Source: Undaria pinnatifida
Lineage: Eukaryota > Sar > Phaeophyceae > Laminariales > Alariaceae
Reading direction: 5' to 3'
NCBI GenBank assembly: GCA_012845835.1
Contig: JABAKD010000030.1
Coordinates: 11,804,080-11,868,079, forward strand
Length of the DNA stretch: 64,000 bases
Shown in pieces: positions 9,001 through 18,751 of this stretch (the stretch's first letter is position 1; the number at the start of each line of letters is the position of its first letter). The translations under genes were made by a program, and so were the position numbers. The notes below the pieces were generated by a model. It was not told the origin of the DNA. It made no database searches and saw only the letters and a program-made list of their open reading frames with translations.

Positions 9001-11952
9001 TATAACTGATCGGCCACTACACACAGCGTTTGCTGCCTGAAATGAACGGCAGAATTGATCACCGTATGTCCCCTGTCCCCTATGATATCGTTGATCGGCC
9101 GCAACACACAGCTGTCTGAAATGAACGGGAGGCCACTGCATATCCGGCAGCAGCAGTTCGAGAAGGAAAGCCGGTACCGGAACATGCTGCGAGATCAGAT
9201 CGAGGAGAATAAAAAGAGAAAGGTGAGATTCAGCTATTATTGGAGAATTATAGAGAAAGGTCAGACCAGATAGAAGATAACCAAAATAGAGGGTGACATC
9301 AGATCGAGGTGGCCACAAAGAGGAAGGTCAGAGACGCAACAGTCCAACCACGACATGATGCCCCCAAGCTCAGCTTTGTTCGCCCTCAAGGCACCGCATC
9401 GTTACCTTTGTACCACTTCCTGGTTATGAGGACCTTTGGCTACATACTTCGAAGTATTAATATTCACACTATCCTTTTTTTTCGGGACAGTGGTATGATT
9501 CAGGTCGAATGGAACAGGTCGTGCTTTGATTGTGGAGAGTGGAGTGATGGGGGCGTCACTGCTTGCTGTAACTTGTTGGTAAATATTCAATCGAAGGCTT
9601 CAACGTCCAACAAACGAACAGTCGACTTGCTTGCGAATTTTCAGTTGCAGGCTCGACGAGACGAACGGCCGGCGAGGCATCAAGATGTGTTTCAAGAGTG
9701 ACACATTTTCCAGGTTTCTGCATAGCGCAGAGAGAGAACTTGCGCCAATTTTTCTGCTTTATGCACCCTCCGCCCTGCGCTGCAGGATGTCGAACGAGCC
9801 AGGCGGGACGAGGAAAAAAGGAAGGAGCTCGAGGAACTGCAGCGGATGCAAGGGAGGCCTGCGCCTCGACGACAACAGCACGCACAGTTCCAGGAGTCGC
9901 CCGACCATCCGCTCCCTTCACCCGGAAGAGTTCCTCCCGCAGCACAGTCAGACCCGCGGCGCAACAGCACGCCGCACGGGTACGATTATGAAGACAGAGC
10001 TGCCCGGGCGCATGCCCCCCCGCCTGCCCATAGATCAAAAGGGCCGCACGGGGTCGGTGGACCCGGCAACGAGGGGGGGTGGCAGGATCAGCAGAGGGTG
10101 CCAGACGACGCGTCGGGCCGGGAGGCTCTCGGTCAGAATCATAGGCCTCGCGTGCAGCCAGATACAGGAACGTCGGCGGCTTTCAACGACGCTGGAGGAG
10201 GAGGTCGACAAGATTTCGCAGAGCGCACCCACCACGGCGCATCCTTACCACGCGACGGGTACGGCGGGGAAGGCTTTGATGGGCCAACTGGAAGGTGTAA
10301 TTATCAGCTTGGTGCGGGGGTACCGCAAGGGCAGGAAGGCGCTGCCAGGACTTTGACGTTTGAAAGAGGGGGGGCACGGCAGCATGAGGGACCGCTAAGT
10401 GGGATCAATGCGGAGCGACAAGACGTGGTCCCTCGTCGGGATTTCGACGAGCTGAGCAACCTTTGCCGAGATCTGTTGCTGGAACAGAAGCGGCTGCGAG
10501 GCAAGCTGGAAGAACGTGAAGAACGGGAGCAGCTGGCGAAACAGGTCCGACATCAGGAGGCAGATCGACACCAACAGCAGGTCAGGCAGGCTCGCGAAAA
10601 TGTACGACGTGGAAAAGAGGGGGCGAAGCTTGGCGGTGGGGCGGCCGCCGGCGGTAATAGGCGATCGCGCGCTTCGCAAGTCCCCAGCCTGGCATTTCCA
10701 GGACAGGGCAACAACGCTCGAGATAGCGCGGTACGCCGCGATTCCAAGGCTAAGCCTAGCGTGGCGTTCGGGAGCACAGTATCACGTATGGAGAAAACGC
10801 GCCCTGTGGAGAAGCCGCGTAGCGCTGCAGGAGGCTCGAATGCGGTGAGTTTGCCTGGCAGCAATCAAACCGGGGAGAAAATGCGTTGAAAGTAGCAGTC
10901 GCGCAGTGCTGAGCGTCCTAAAACTTTTGCAGATGGTCACATTACGTAAGATGCAGCATGTGCTTAGCGGTTTTTTTCTGTATTTCAAAGTTGTGGGCTT
11001 TTGTTTCCCAAGCTGGGCGCTGCCTTTAAGGTTGAACACGCTTCCTCGGTCGACCGATTGTTTGTAAAACGTTGATAAAGCTGAGCCCTTCAGTTCGTAC
11101 TGCTGTTTAGTTTCATACGCCTACCATGCATCAGCCAATACTCAAAGCGCCTGCAAAACTTAGCGTATTTTTGTCTTCAGCCTTTTCATAACGTCCTCAC
11201 CTGTCACGATGCCGGGAGTTGAACCCGCGCACGTTATGCTCAGAGGCGGACGGTCTATCCACCAAGCTAGTCAGCGCTGCCTGCTAACTCAGTGGCTATG
11301 GTTTACTATTAACGTTATGATCCTCTGACTCCGCGTACCGGTCGTATTTTGCACCTAATGTTATCGACGCAAGCAGGCACCCCGAGGGCGTCGCGTCCCT
11401 CGTATCAGCAAGAGCGAACCGACACCGAGAGCAGAACACTTCAGCGCCCCCAACAACCACAACAGGAACGCTGTACCTGCAGAGGGACCTGAACCCGGGA
11501 AGCGATGCCCTCAACACCATTTGCCCGACGTCGGGTGGTCTGGGGCCGTTAACGATAGCGCCGGCGGCCGGTCCGCTGGCCCAGATCGCGCTTTGGGTAC
11601 TCCGGGGGGGGGCGAAGAGAGCGGTGCGGTTAGCCGCAGCGGGTATCCACCGTCCAACGATCACAATGGCACGGTTTATGACCTCCTCAGACGTGCCCAC
11701 AATCCGCGGTTTTCTGGGAGAGACGCCGATCCGCGGGTTTCGGGGAGGGATGCCGACCCGCGGGGTTCGGGGAGAGACCGCGCGGCCGGCCAATGTAGCT
11801 CTCGGGGTGGTTATGGCGAGCTGGGTGGGGAGAGTATGTTCTTGGCGGCGCATCCTATTCGCTCCGGCGGGGAGGAAGGCACCTTGAATGGACGGGATGG
11901 TGCGTTGTTAGACCCGAGGTTAGCTGCCGACCCGTGGAACCGACGACGCTGA
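2..11952 (+). CDS. CSPP1-like coiled-coil centrosome/spindle-pole protein, 5'-partial, 5 exons seen
   Basis: Proposed exons: 2-114, 509-836, 9112-9222, 9786-10844, 11377-11952, joined in frame (introns 2-4 are all phase 0) and giving about 728 residues up to a TGA at 11950. Donors GTGAGT (115), GTGAGC (837), GTGAGA (9223) and GTGAGT (10845) are strong; the acceptor at 508 is weak. The protein has charged coiled-coil repeats such as KREKQERFKQSLDDQRR (exon 2), YRNMLRDQIEENKKRK (exon 3) and DVERARRDEEKRKELEEL (start of exon 4), then FDELSNLCRDLLLEQKRL in late exon 4 and a Gly/Arg/Asp-rich tail with two GRDADPR copies. This layout resembles CSPP1-family proteins, which bind microtubules at centrosomes and cilia. 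The family call is by eye. The 5' end lies outside the window, and further short exons may hide in intron 2. A second frame in the last exon is also open (see findings). Confidence 0.55.
1066..1500. repeat. Tandem array 1 of a roughly 40-bp unit containing GGAACTTCTGGAAGTTCTG
   Basis: The unit alternates a nearly palindromic core (GGAACTTCTGGAAGTTCTG) with a spacer rich in CCCGTACCC and CATACC. About ten degenerate units are visible. The left border (AAGGTCGTGTTCTGTAGGGT near 1076) reappears in reverse complement at the right border of array 2 (5345-5370), so both arrays belong to one element family with inverted ends. Open frames across it are artefacts of periodicity. Confidence 0.75.
1802..3960 (+). 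mobile_element. Decayed hAT-family DNA transposon, BED zinc finger and part of the transposase core
   Basis: Three coding-like blocks lie in order. Block 1 (1802-2233) ends in a BED-type zinc finger: YKYFCMADPSC, then a Cys/His pattern with NVNTHHKSKHRL. Block 2 (2751-2934), preceded by a pyrimidine-rich AG and ending at GTCAGT, carries EKFLPFGFFSSGSTWQELV and RRIKHLLVEMY, like the segment after the finger in hAT transposases (LPF..., ...LL.EMY). Block 3 (from about 3818) starts VVVGSMQEEIKKATLANCL, again matching the hAT order, and then loses similarity. The catalytic core, RW region and C-terminal dimerisation domain are absent, so it cannot be functional. Block order and splice-like borders suggest the ancestral transposase gene had introns. 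No terminal inverted repeats were found. Confidence 0.6.
4190..4268. repeat. Dispersed repeat with CCTCCGGCGG palindrome, copy 1
   Basis: A T-rich run leads into a conserved block (TCCTCCGGCGGATGGG, then AAAAATAAAG and TTTAGCTCACCACACTTCC) that recurs almost unchanged at 5552-5624 in the same orientation. The two copies bracket the second 40-bp array, so they could be borders of one composite element or simply two insertions. Confidence 0.6.
4750..5375. repeat. Tandem array 2 of the GGAACTTCTGGAAGTTCTG family
   Basis: This is the same roughly 40-bp unit as array 1, with about fourteen degenerate units. It shares the segment GGGGTATTTACC followed by TATTACCCTACAAAGAAC (near 4875, compare 1110), and its right end is the inverted complement of the left end of array 1. 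Confidence 0.75.
5552..5624. repeat. Dispersed repeat with CCTCCGGCGG palindrome, copy 2
   Basis: Second copy of the block at 4190-4268, including the TTTAGCTCACCACACTTCC stretch. It is preceded by a run of T. Confidence 0.6.
5680..5795. repeat. Cluster of GTGCGGTACCGCAC palindromes
   Basis: Within about 110 bases GTGCGG/CCGCAC occurs repeatedly: one perfect palindrome AGTGCGGTACCGCACT, a second partial one (CCGGTACCGCACTCAACTGG) and flanking single arms (CCGCACTCAA, CCGCACTCAT). It could be a transposon end, a protein-binding site or hairpin-forming DNA. Confidence 0.55.
6160..6482. repeat. Diverged direct duplication of about 200 bp
   Basis: Segments near 6175-6260 and 6390-6475 align: CAGACGACACCAACC with CAGATGACACCACCC, then GCATCGGGG with GCGTCGGGA, then CTGGATTCCGAATGCA with CTGGGTTCCGAATGCA. 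No coding function is apparent. Confidence 0.45.
6483..6819. mobile_element. MITE-like element, 337 bp, inverted ends CTGTGAGTCGG
   Basis: The left end CTGTGAGTCGG (6483-6493) is matched exactly in reverse complement at 6809-6819, and the similarity continues imperfectly for about 40 bases (ACTAGTTATTTAGTCGG against ACTTACTAGTCGG). The interior has no open frame of note but contains further hairpins, a GGCCGGGGCCCC-type block near 6640 and AGTCGGCTGGC...GCCAGCCGACT near 6706-6745. No clear target duplication was found, so the superfamily is unknown. Confidence 0.6.
7480..8105. repeat. Diverged inverted repeat, arms about 70 bp, spacing about 500 bp
   Basis: The left arm (about 7488-7545: AGACAACAGCATACG, GTCCTACGGAGCAACA, ACCAATAACC, AACAGAGCA) aligns with the reverse complement of about 8030-8095 (AAGACAACAGCACACG, CGTCCCACGGAGGAACA, ACCAATAGAGCA). 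The interior holds a telomeric palindrome and a G run. It is probably an old foldback or DNA transposon relic. Confidence 0.45.
7951..7977. repeat. Interstitial telomeric repeats, head-to-head
   Basis: GGGTTAGGG runs directly into TTTAACCCTAACCCTAAC. Both strands of the telomeric motif therefore meet at one point, forming a palindrome. Confidence 0.8.
8930..9125 (+). repeat. Tandem repeat of about 80 bp spanning the acceptor of CSPP1-like exon 3
   Basis: Three diverged copies each hold a CTATGATAT-like start, GATCGGCC or GATCGACC, an ACACAGC-type acceptor-like segment and CTGAAATGAACGG or CTGAAATGGACGG. The last copy overlaps the start of exon 3 (acceptor at 9111). The first two copies therefore contain relics of the exon's 3' splice site and first codons. 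Confidence 0.6.
11200..11280 (-). repeat. tRNA-like (SINE-type) remnant in the last intron of the CSPP1-like gene
   Basis: On the - strand there is an A-box-like TAGCTTGGTGG and a B-box-like GGTTCAACTCC with about tRNA spacing. The acceptor and anticodon stems do not pair properly, so it does not look like a working tRNA. A tRNA pseudogene and a tRNA-derived SINE head are both possible. Confidence 0.45.
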
Positions 11953-14200
11953 TTCGCCGAGCGTTCTGATTTGCTTGGCGCAAAGGGTATGGTGGATATT
12001 TCATGGTTGTATTTAGAAGTATGTGGTAGTGTTGTGGGGGTTGAGGTTTCCCGTGTGCAGGGGATTTCGAGTGAATTGCCGGAACAATGCGTTTGCGGAG
12101 GCGGCGACTTGTGGGTATTTATTCGATTTCCGTGCGAGCACAATTATGCTTTTTTCATAATAATTGATGATTTCTAGCATATAGAAGGTGACGTGCGGTG
12201 GTCGCGCGCAGGTCGTGCGAGGATTCCTCGATGTGGGCGTTGTTCTGCCCAGGTAGCGTTTCTCTCGAACGCTCAGCCCAAAAACGCCGGCGACGCGCTT
12301 CCGTCTCCTTGACCCTTTCCTCACCGGCGGCAGCTGTTCGCCGGGGATGCGGCTCTAGGCAAATATATGCATAACCGGTTGCATTTCCGCTTGCTGCGCT
12401 GACGACTGTTCCCTAGGTTTTACCTATATCGTAGGGTCTCTGTCGCGACATTTGCAAATGTGGCCGTCAGACCCAGGCTAGGGAACAGCGCGGCAACGAA
12501 TATCGTTGGCGCTGCATCAAAGTTAACATCTGGTACTCGGAAAGCTGGCGGTGGTACAGGCTGGTTCACGCTAAACGTCCAAAACCATTTCCGCGTCCAA
12601 ACCCCATGCCGTTTTTGGGGGTTAGACCCTGAACACTTGAAAATCTATTAATAGCACGTATGATATCTATGCACTCCTACCAAAGCATGACCGAAGGGGG
12701 TGTTGTGTTTATTCGACAGATTTCGTTATTTTCGTTTAAAGGGGGGAATGTTAAGGCCTCCTTGGGCCAACTGTTATAAACGACTGACTTTTAAATCCGA
12801 AAATGGATACTTCAGCACCTTCGCAGGCGTGTTTGACCTGGACAACAGAAGAATCGGGTCCGCTGTTCTCAAATTCCGACTGGCCTTTTTGCGAGACGCA
12901 TCTACGACGTTTGTTTGCCGTTTCTCCAGGAATGGAGTTTGAATCTTAGTGTAAACACAATCAGAAAAAAGCGGGTTTCGGATATCGTATATACACTCTT
13001 TCATGCGAAAATCAGGTTCGGACGCCACGAAAGCACGTCCTCGGTGTTACTCACTTTCTTAAGCTCCTAAGTGCCTGGTACCTGGTACCTGGGAGGCGAG
13101 AAGAAACTTGGTATAATTCCCACGGTCTTGATAGTCATCTGATCAGAGGGCACGTGCCCCTTCCGTCTCATGATCATCCCGAATGAAACACCATCCTAAC
13201 AGTAAAAAACGGGCCAATTGCCCATTTTCGAGGTAATTACCTGCCACTCCAAGGCCGTACCGTAACACTAGCCCACCCTGATGAGCCGCATATGCAGAAA
13301 TATGGGATATTCAGGGAAACCTCGGTTCTACTAACCACCAGGTGAAAGATAAATCGAAGATGCGGCTCCTTAAAACCCAGTCAAAATCCACTCCCACACC
13401 TCTGAACATATACTCTGCAGCCGAGAACGCGAAGATCTGCAACTAGTTGAAGGAAGCAATTAGGCGCTATGACAAGGGAAACAAGCCACCCCCCCCGTGC
13501 GGGCCGCCGGCATGGCGGGGGGGCGAGATGAGAAGACGACCAACACACGAAGCTGAACGTGACACTAGCTACAGCCCCGCGAGGGAGAGAAGTGTCCAGC
13601 TGAAAATGTACAACAAAGGCAACACAACACAATAACAAACAGTGCTATGCCACGTTATGAGCACCAGGCGTTTAATTGCACGTACGTGCAACGTTTTGAG
13701 AGTTGCACATAAACTCAGTACAGCCCCTGCCGACCTCGAGAGCAGACCGAGAGCCCCCCAAATGGTTGGGTTAGGGTTAGGGTTGGGGTGAGGTCTGGGG
13801 TCAGGTTGGTCTGGGCAGCGTGACCGTCGTTTTGTGCAGACCTGGACATAAGGAGCCGCCATACATAAATCGCTTTTGAATTTACGTGCAAATCTGAAAA
13901 ACCTTGCACATACGTGCAATTTCACGGGAGCCCCGTTATGAGTAGACAGAGTACCCTGGCCGCCCCCCGGCTCGGGGCTGAGGAGGGCGTCGGCAGGGCG
14001 AAAATTGAACGAACACGAAATAGTCCTGTACCTCAACTAGCGATCTGATTACCCAGACCTGGCCCGACAATGAGCGGGGGGGTCGGCAGGATTATAACAA
14101 CACATGTAGGAACCGCCCCAATCGCCGAAGTTCCATTTTAAGTAATGTAAGTTTGGGTGGGTTGAGGTAACATGGCTCCAGGCTGGCGGTCAGAAAAGAG
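11953..14200. other. Downstream of the CSPP1-like gene, no recognised gene
   Basis: The 3' untranslated and intergenic DNA contains only short open frames without motifs. It holds one TTAGGG tract (13766-13786) and TTGCACGTACGTGCAA-type palindromes (13674-13690 and 13904-13921). A cluster CCTGGTACCTGGTACCTGG lies near 13074. Confidence 0.6.
13766..13786 (+). repeat. Interstitial telomeric tract (TTAGGG)
   Basis: About three GGGTTA units (GGGTTAGGGTTAGGGTTGGG) degrade rightwards into a GGGGTGAGG-type G-rich stretch. Confidence 0.75.
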
Positions 14201-14220
14201 AGAAGTTCGAGTGGGACCAC

Positions 14221-14328
14221 CGGCGGGAGCAGGAAGCCTCATCCAATCCAATACTTAAATGAAATGATCGGTAACAGAGTCACCGAGTACCACAGGAAAA
14301 AATATTGGTATGCGTTTGAGTCTTCTTG
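14221..14328 (+). pseudogene. Short coding-like fragment, GSRKPHPIQYLNEMIGNRV family, copy 1
   Basis: A frame reads GGSRKPHPIQYLNEMIGNRV, continues TEYHRKKYWYAFESS and then stops. The same peptide (GSRKPHPIQYLNEMIGNRV, then KEYRRN) is encoded on the - strand at about 25200-25290. Only this frame stays similar, so it is probably a relic of a protein-coding mobile element or gene family. I do not recognise the family. Confidence 0.4.
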
Positions 14329-14329
14329 A

Positions 14330-17040
14330 GGTTGATGGCTTGCCTGCGGAGGAGGTCGCTGATGCTAATACGATACGACCCGGGTGCATGATATAATGAT
14401 ACCACCCGTGTCACATGGTATATCTGACGTTGTTTGGTGAGTGATATTGTGTTGCTGTCCAGAACCATGAGGAAGGGGTCGTGATATCATGTCATGGTTC
14501 TACTCACAGACACATAAACAATAATACCTGGTAGAGCTGTAGACCTACGTGTAGACTAGACTAGACTAGTTTTATGCCCATTTTGTGGTAATTTGGGTCA
14601 AACGCCAGGACATTGCACCAGACATTGCACCAGGCATTGCACCAGAGTGATGCTCTTCGTTTAAGGCAGACCGTGATTGCTACCAGGTACCTACGAGGCA
14701 TGAACTCTTATCTGTTACCTGGTACGTATTAATAGCATACCTGGTACTAAATGTCTAGTCTCATAGGATAACAGATAGTGTACGGCGCGTCGATGTACTG
14801 TGTTGTTTCTTCTTATTTTGTTATACGATGTGGGAATGCGGTGTTGTGTGATATCTGGCACGAGCTAACCGTTTGCCGCTGTAACAGCAGGCATGATATG
14901 ATATAGCAGCAGCAATATTCTCTCCGGTATATACTGCTGCATCGTATCGCATCAGAACACTGGAGCACGCGCGTTGCATGATCCTAATTGATATTTGCGT
15001 GATGACCAAATTGAGAGCAGGTCTACTTGAGATGTTTTTTTGCGTGAAGACCGACCTGACCGGTAACACTGTTATCATTGCAGTAGAGATATGATAACGC
15101 TCTGCTACTAAATGTGACCTTTGGATTGGTTCGAAATTCACGCGATAACAGCAGAGGAAGAACAGCGTGCCACGTATGGTATCTGATGTGCATCGTGAAG
15201 TCTTACATCTTTTTGAGCCTTTTTACGTGGTTTCCTGCGTTTCCGTTATTTACGACATCTTTGAAATTGCGCATAGGGATAGGATATTGCTGTACTTGAG
15301 CAACCTTATGCCGGGTGCCTGGTGCAAGTGTTCGTCAAATACCAGGTATACCAGACACATGCCATGCTTTGATTTTCAAAGCTAACCAGTCATTAAGGTC
15401 GATTCCGTGGACGAAATGCAACGCTTTTGTTTAATCGTTTCTCGCTGGCAGCAACTGGTGGTAGAATTTGAGTTTGCTGCCTTGACAGCACGCATAGACA
15501 TATCATGTTGCAGATTTGACTGGGGTTGGATTTTGATTGTTGGTTGTCGGGGTGTTTGCCGGAGCTATCATGGAAACGCGATGTCTTTCTTCTTAATCTG
15601 CCATGCGATGAGTGAATGAAGCTAGTTGGACGCATCGTTTTCGCCGAGCAGAATGGGGGAGGAGTGACTGAATACTCGGCGTACGTTACGACCAATTAAT
15701 TGTGCCGAGCACGGGGGGGGGGGGGGGGGGGGGTGATTGTACCCGAACGCGGGCAAATTCCATCGTAAAATATATAGAGTTTTGTATTTGGCGTTGTGCA
15801 TGAGGTATGCGTTACAGATACGCGCGAGCTAGTTGGATGCTGTTGGTCGAGCAGGGGGAGGCTGGCTGAATACTCGGCGCGCATAGCAACCAATGGATTC
15901 GTGATATGCATAGCAACCCACGAATTCGTGATGCGGTCGAAACCATGCAGAATGCCTGATGCAGAAACTTGACGTTTGGATATGTGTATATTTGGCTTAT
16001 GGTGTAGTAGTACGTGTAATAAACGGTCGCAGTAACATCAGGGTGAATGCAGGGCTGCAAGGAAAAATGTGACCCGCTCTAAAGGTAGGCGCATCCCGCT
16101 TGGTAACTGGTCTGTGATTTGACGCGAGCTCGAGGGTAACTAGCCTTTCTACAGGCAGGTTGCCTGATACGGCGTGCGAGGCAAAGACTACCGAATGTCA
16201 ACTGTGGTGTTGTGTCATGAAAGTATTGAAATATAATCGATAGCCCGGAGCATCTCAGCCACGAAATGTTTGAAAGAAACAAAAGTATGGGATGATGAAC
16301 GCAACGAAATATAGACAGCAGCAGCAGTACCAGCACCAGCAGCTGGAGATGGAGGATGCCGATGCAGCACGGGCTCTTGCAGTCGCTTCGGATGATATTT
16401 TATTTTCGATCCGCCTTGGGTGCTCCTTGCATGTTCTCCACCTTGCGGCCAATGCGGGAATGGAGAACTTTTCCCTCAATGTCGATCTTCAGACGCTCCT
16501 CGTTTTCGGTTGATATTTGTTTTGCTCGTTGGCCAACTTGGCGAATACCACCCGTACCGACGTTGGCAAGCACGCATGACCAGGCTCCACCTCTGCGGAA
16601 AATCTTCTCGACCGAATAACCACAAGAAAAATGATCGCCATCGTTGGGGCGAGGGTACCACCAGAATCAGGGCCAGGTAAACAATCACACCGGTAACACA
16701 TTCACGTCTGACCACCATGGTGGTATCCCGCCCTCGGCCGCCTCATTCTGCCCCCGCTCCTGCTCCAGGAATGCGCCGTGGGAGTCGTCCACTACCAGGG
16801 CGGGAAAACAAATGCGCGATGGCCTGGTACATTCCGTACTGGCAAATGACAGCTCGACAGCGGTACGGCACACCCGGCCCGTCTGCCGACGGCGCTGTTG
16901 GGGACATCTCAGTTTATTTCGTAAGATGCTCGTTTATTTTTTGCTAGCCTGCCCAATTTCGCGATTGCCTCTGTTAAGAGCCCACGGACTCCTACGCCGT
17001 CTGTCGAAGAGTCTCACGGCGTGGTACCGGCGGCGGGAAC
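14330..17040. other. No recognised gene; small repeats
   Basis: Several TACCTGGTA motifs (14527, 14680, 14716, 14738, 15341) occur here. There is a G homopolymer of about 24 bases near 15712. A diverged direct duplication pairs 15610-15690 with 15830-15895 (CTAGTTGGA, CGAGCAG, GACTGAATACTCGGCG). Open frames near 15167-15385 and 16292-16720 have no family signature. Confidence 0.5.
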
Positions 17041-17809
17041 CAGTGCTTTGAGAGGGGTTCCCCTCAGCCAGTTATTATTTCGACTACGGGAACGCGCTTC
17101 CAGTGCCCCTCCCCTCGACCATGGTTCGAGCTCGGCGAAGGGAACCCGCGCTTCCAGCGCTGTTCCCCTCAGCCGCGGCATAACTTCATAAATTCAGCAA
17201 TACGGGTACCCGCACCAAACGCCACCCCACTCAACCATGACACGGGAACATTTGCTTCGCGCGCTCCCCCCAGGCACGCGTCGCGCAGCAATAAGACTGC
17301 GGCGACGGCGAGTCGCTCTCCCAAGGGAACGCGTTCATCCCCTCCTCGCCCTGACGATATGGTGGTGGTCGGTTTGAGGTGTGGGGAGGCCGCTTCTAAA
17401 CAATTTTTTCCTGACCACGAGGTGGCGGTCGGTTTAAGGCGTGGAAGACCAACGCTAAAACATTGAAACATTTAGCGAGGCTAAATCCGGTGCAAGACCA
17501 GCTGCCCAGTCTCCTTTCTCCGAAAGTCCTAACGGAAAAGAGCGTTCTTGGGTGGAAGTTTTGTCGCCACATACCCCAGTCCCGATTCTGAAGATGCCTA
17601 CAGGGTCTACTGGCCCTGCTTCATCTTCAAGCACACTAACCCACGTGCTTCGGGCTATGTCGGTACCAGTGGAACAAGGAAATAGAGCCGACACTGCGCG
17701 GCGGGCCAGTGGTGGCGCCACGGCCTCCAGCCCGATTAGCTGGATACTATTCCTATAAACTTATGGAATAATCGCATCTCTCGTCAAGCAGAAGCAGCTC
17801 ATGCCCCCC

Positions 17810-18250
17810 TGTCCCTTCGGGCGCAGCTAGAGCAGCTTCTTGCGATTTTTCGCCAACAAGCGAAGAGACCACGAGGCGAGAAACCGTGGGTTTGGACTCG
17901 CATCGTGCTCCCGAGGCCTGGTGTTTCCGGAGGGGAACACTACAGACCCAAAGTTGCCAGGACTGGTGTTTCCAGACGGGGACATTCCAGGCCGAAATTC
18001 CCAACGCGGCTTCCGACAGATTGGCACCGTCGCTTTTTTACCCTCTTTCGGGCGCAGTTGATGCGGCTTCTAGAGATTTTTCGCTCAAGAGCAAAGTGGC
18101 CACGAGGCGGGAAACCCGGGAGTTCGGATTAGAATCGTACTCCCGAGGCATCGTGTTTCCGAAAGGGGACATCACAGACCCAAAGTGCCGAGGCTTGGTG
18201 TTCCCGGAAGGGGACATTGCAGGCCCAAATCCCCAACACGGCTTTTGACC
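17810..18250 (+). repeat. Tandem duplication of about 200 bp in the gag-side region of the Ty3/gypsy relic
   Basis: Two copies (17815-18045 and 18050-18248) share GGCGCAG, ATTTTTCGC, GGCCACGAGGCG-like and CCGAGGC blocks and encode related phrases (VFPEGN.TDPK, VFPEGDIAGPN). It could be a repeated domain of the structural protein or untranslated leader sequence. Confidence 0.5.
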
Positions 18251-18269
18251 CTTCTCTCGCATGCTCCAC

Positions 18270-18751
18270 AGACGAAGCGGTGTTGTTCTGGCAGCCCCCG
18301 TCCTATTTTTGCTGCGGTCTTCTTCGTCGTGTGTCGTGGACGACGTGCATATGCTTGCGCGGAGCAGAATACGATAGCTGAATAGGCCAGGCTTTTTAAA
18401 GATCATCATGCAGTGAAGCTCATCATATCGTCGCCTGACCCAAGCGCACATAAACGCATCGGTCGAGGCGTGCGCATCTTTGACTCCGCTGTTTGGGACA
18501 GAGAGAAGCAAAACGCCGTGTTATCTGGCACCTACGCCAAGTTCACACGGAATCCAGCCATGAAAAATCACTTGTTGAGCACTGGCAACAAGCATTTGGA
18601 TGAAGCTATCCCTCTGGATCCAGTGTGGGGCATCGTTCTCCGGGCGGGTGATCCCAGGACCAACGACCCATTCCAGTGGCGAGGGAATTTTTTTCTCGGT
18701 AAGGGACTTTCTGCCGTTCGCGAAGCATTTCGCAAAAGTGAGACCGGGTAG
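18270..18751 (+). pseudogene. NADAR-like domain inside the Ty3/gypsy relic (fossil)
   Basis: The clearest frame reads HKRIGRGVRIFDSAVWD, YAKFTRNPAMKNHLLSTGN and LDPVWGIVLRAGDP, ending near a LLG..LS.VREA-like stretch. This is the order of the NADAR fold (YbiA/RibX type): a GR.V...W block, KF.QN......L..TG, L.EA...D..WGIGL, and a final LG..L..VR. Family members hydrolyse N-glycosidic bonds in riboflavin intermediates or remove ADP-ribose from guanine in DNA. The domain lies directly upstream of the protease in the same orientation, and its N-terminal third is visible more weakly. It shares the element's broken state. Whether it was part of the polyprotein or a separate frame cannot be told. 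Confidence 0.6.

Larger units (their letters stand above)
837..9111 (+). other. Very long intron 2 of the CSPP1-like gene, packed with repeats
   Basis: This 8.3-kb interval between phase-0 exons holds a hAT relic, two 40-bp-unit arrays, a palindrome cluster, a MITE, a diverged inverted repeat and a head-to-head telomeric tract, each listed separately. Outside these I see no convincing coding exon. The open frame at 4414-4707 (97 codons) has no recognisable motif. Since the exon pairing is inferred only from phase and similar coiled-coil content, two separate genes cannot be excluded. Confidence 0.4.

Noticed and set aside
9309-9701. 130-codon ORF between CSPP1-like exons 3 and 4
   Set aside because: It lies between a strong donor (9223) and acceptor (9785) whose flanking exons join in phase 0, and its composition differs from the flanking coiled-coil exons.
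11200-11280. Functional tRNA gene
   Set aside because: The A and B boxes are present but the acceptor and anticodon stems do not pair.
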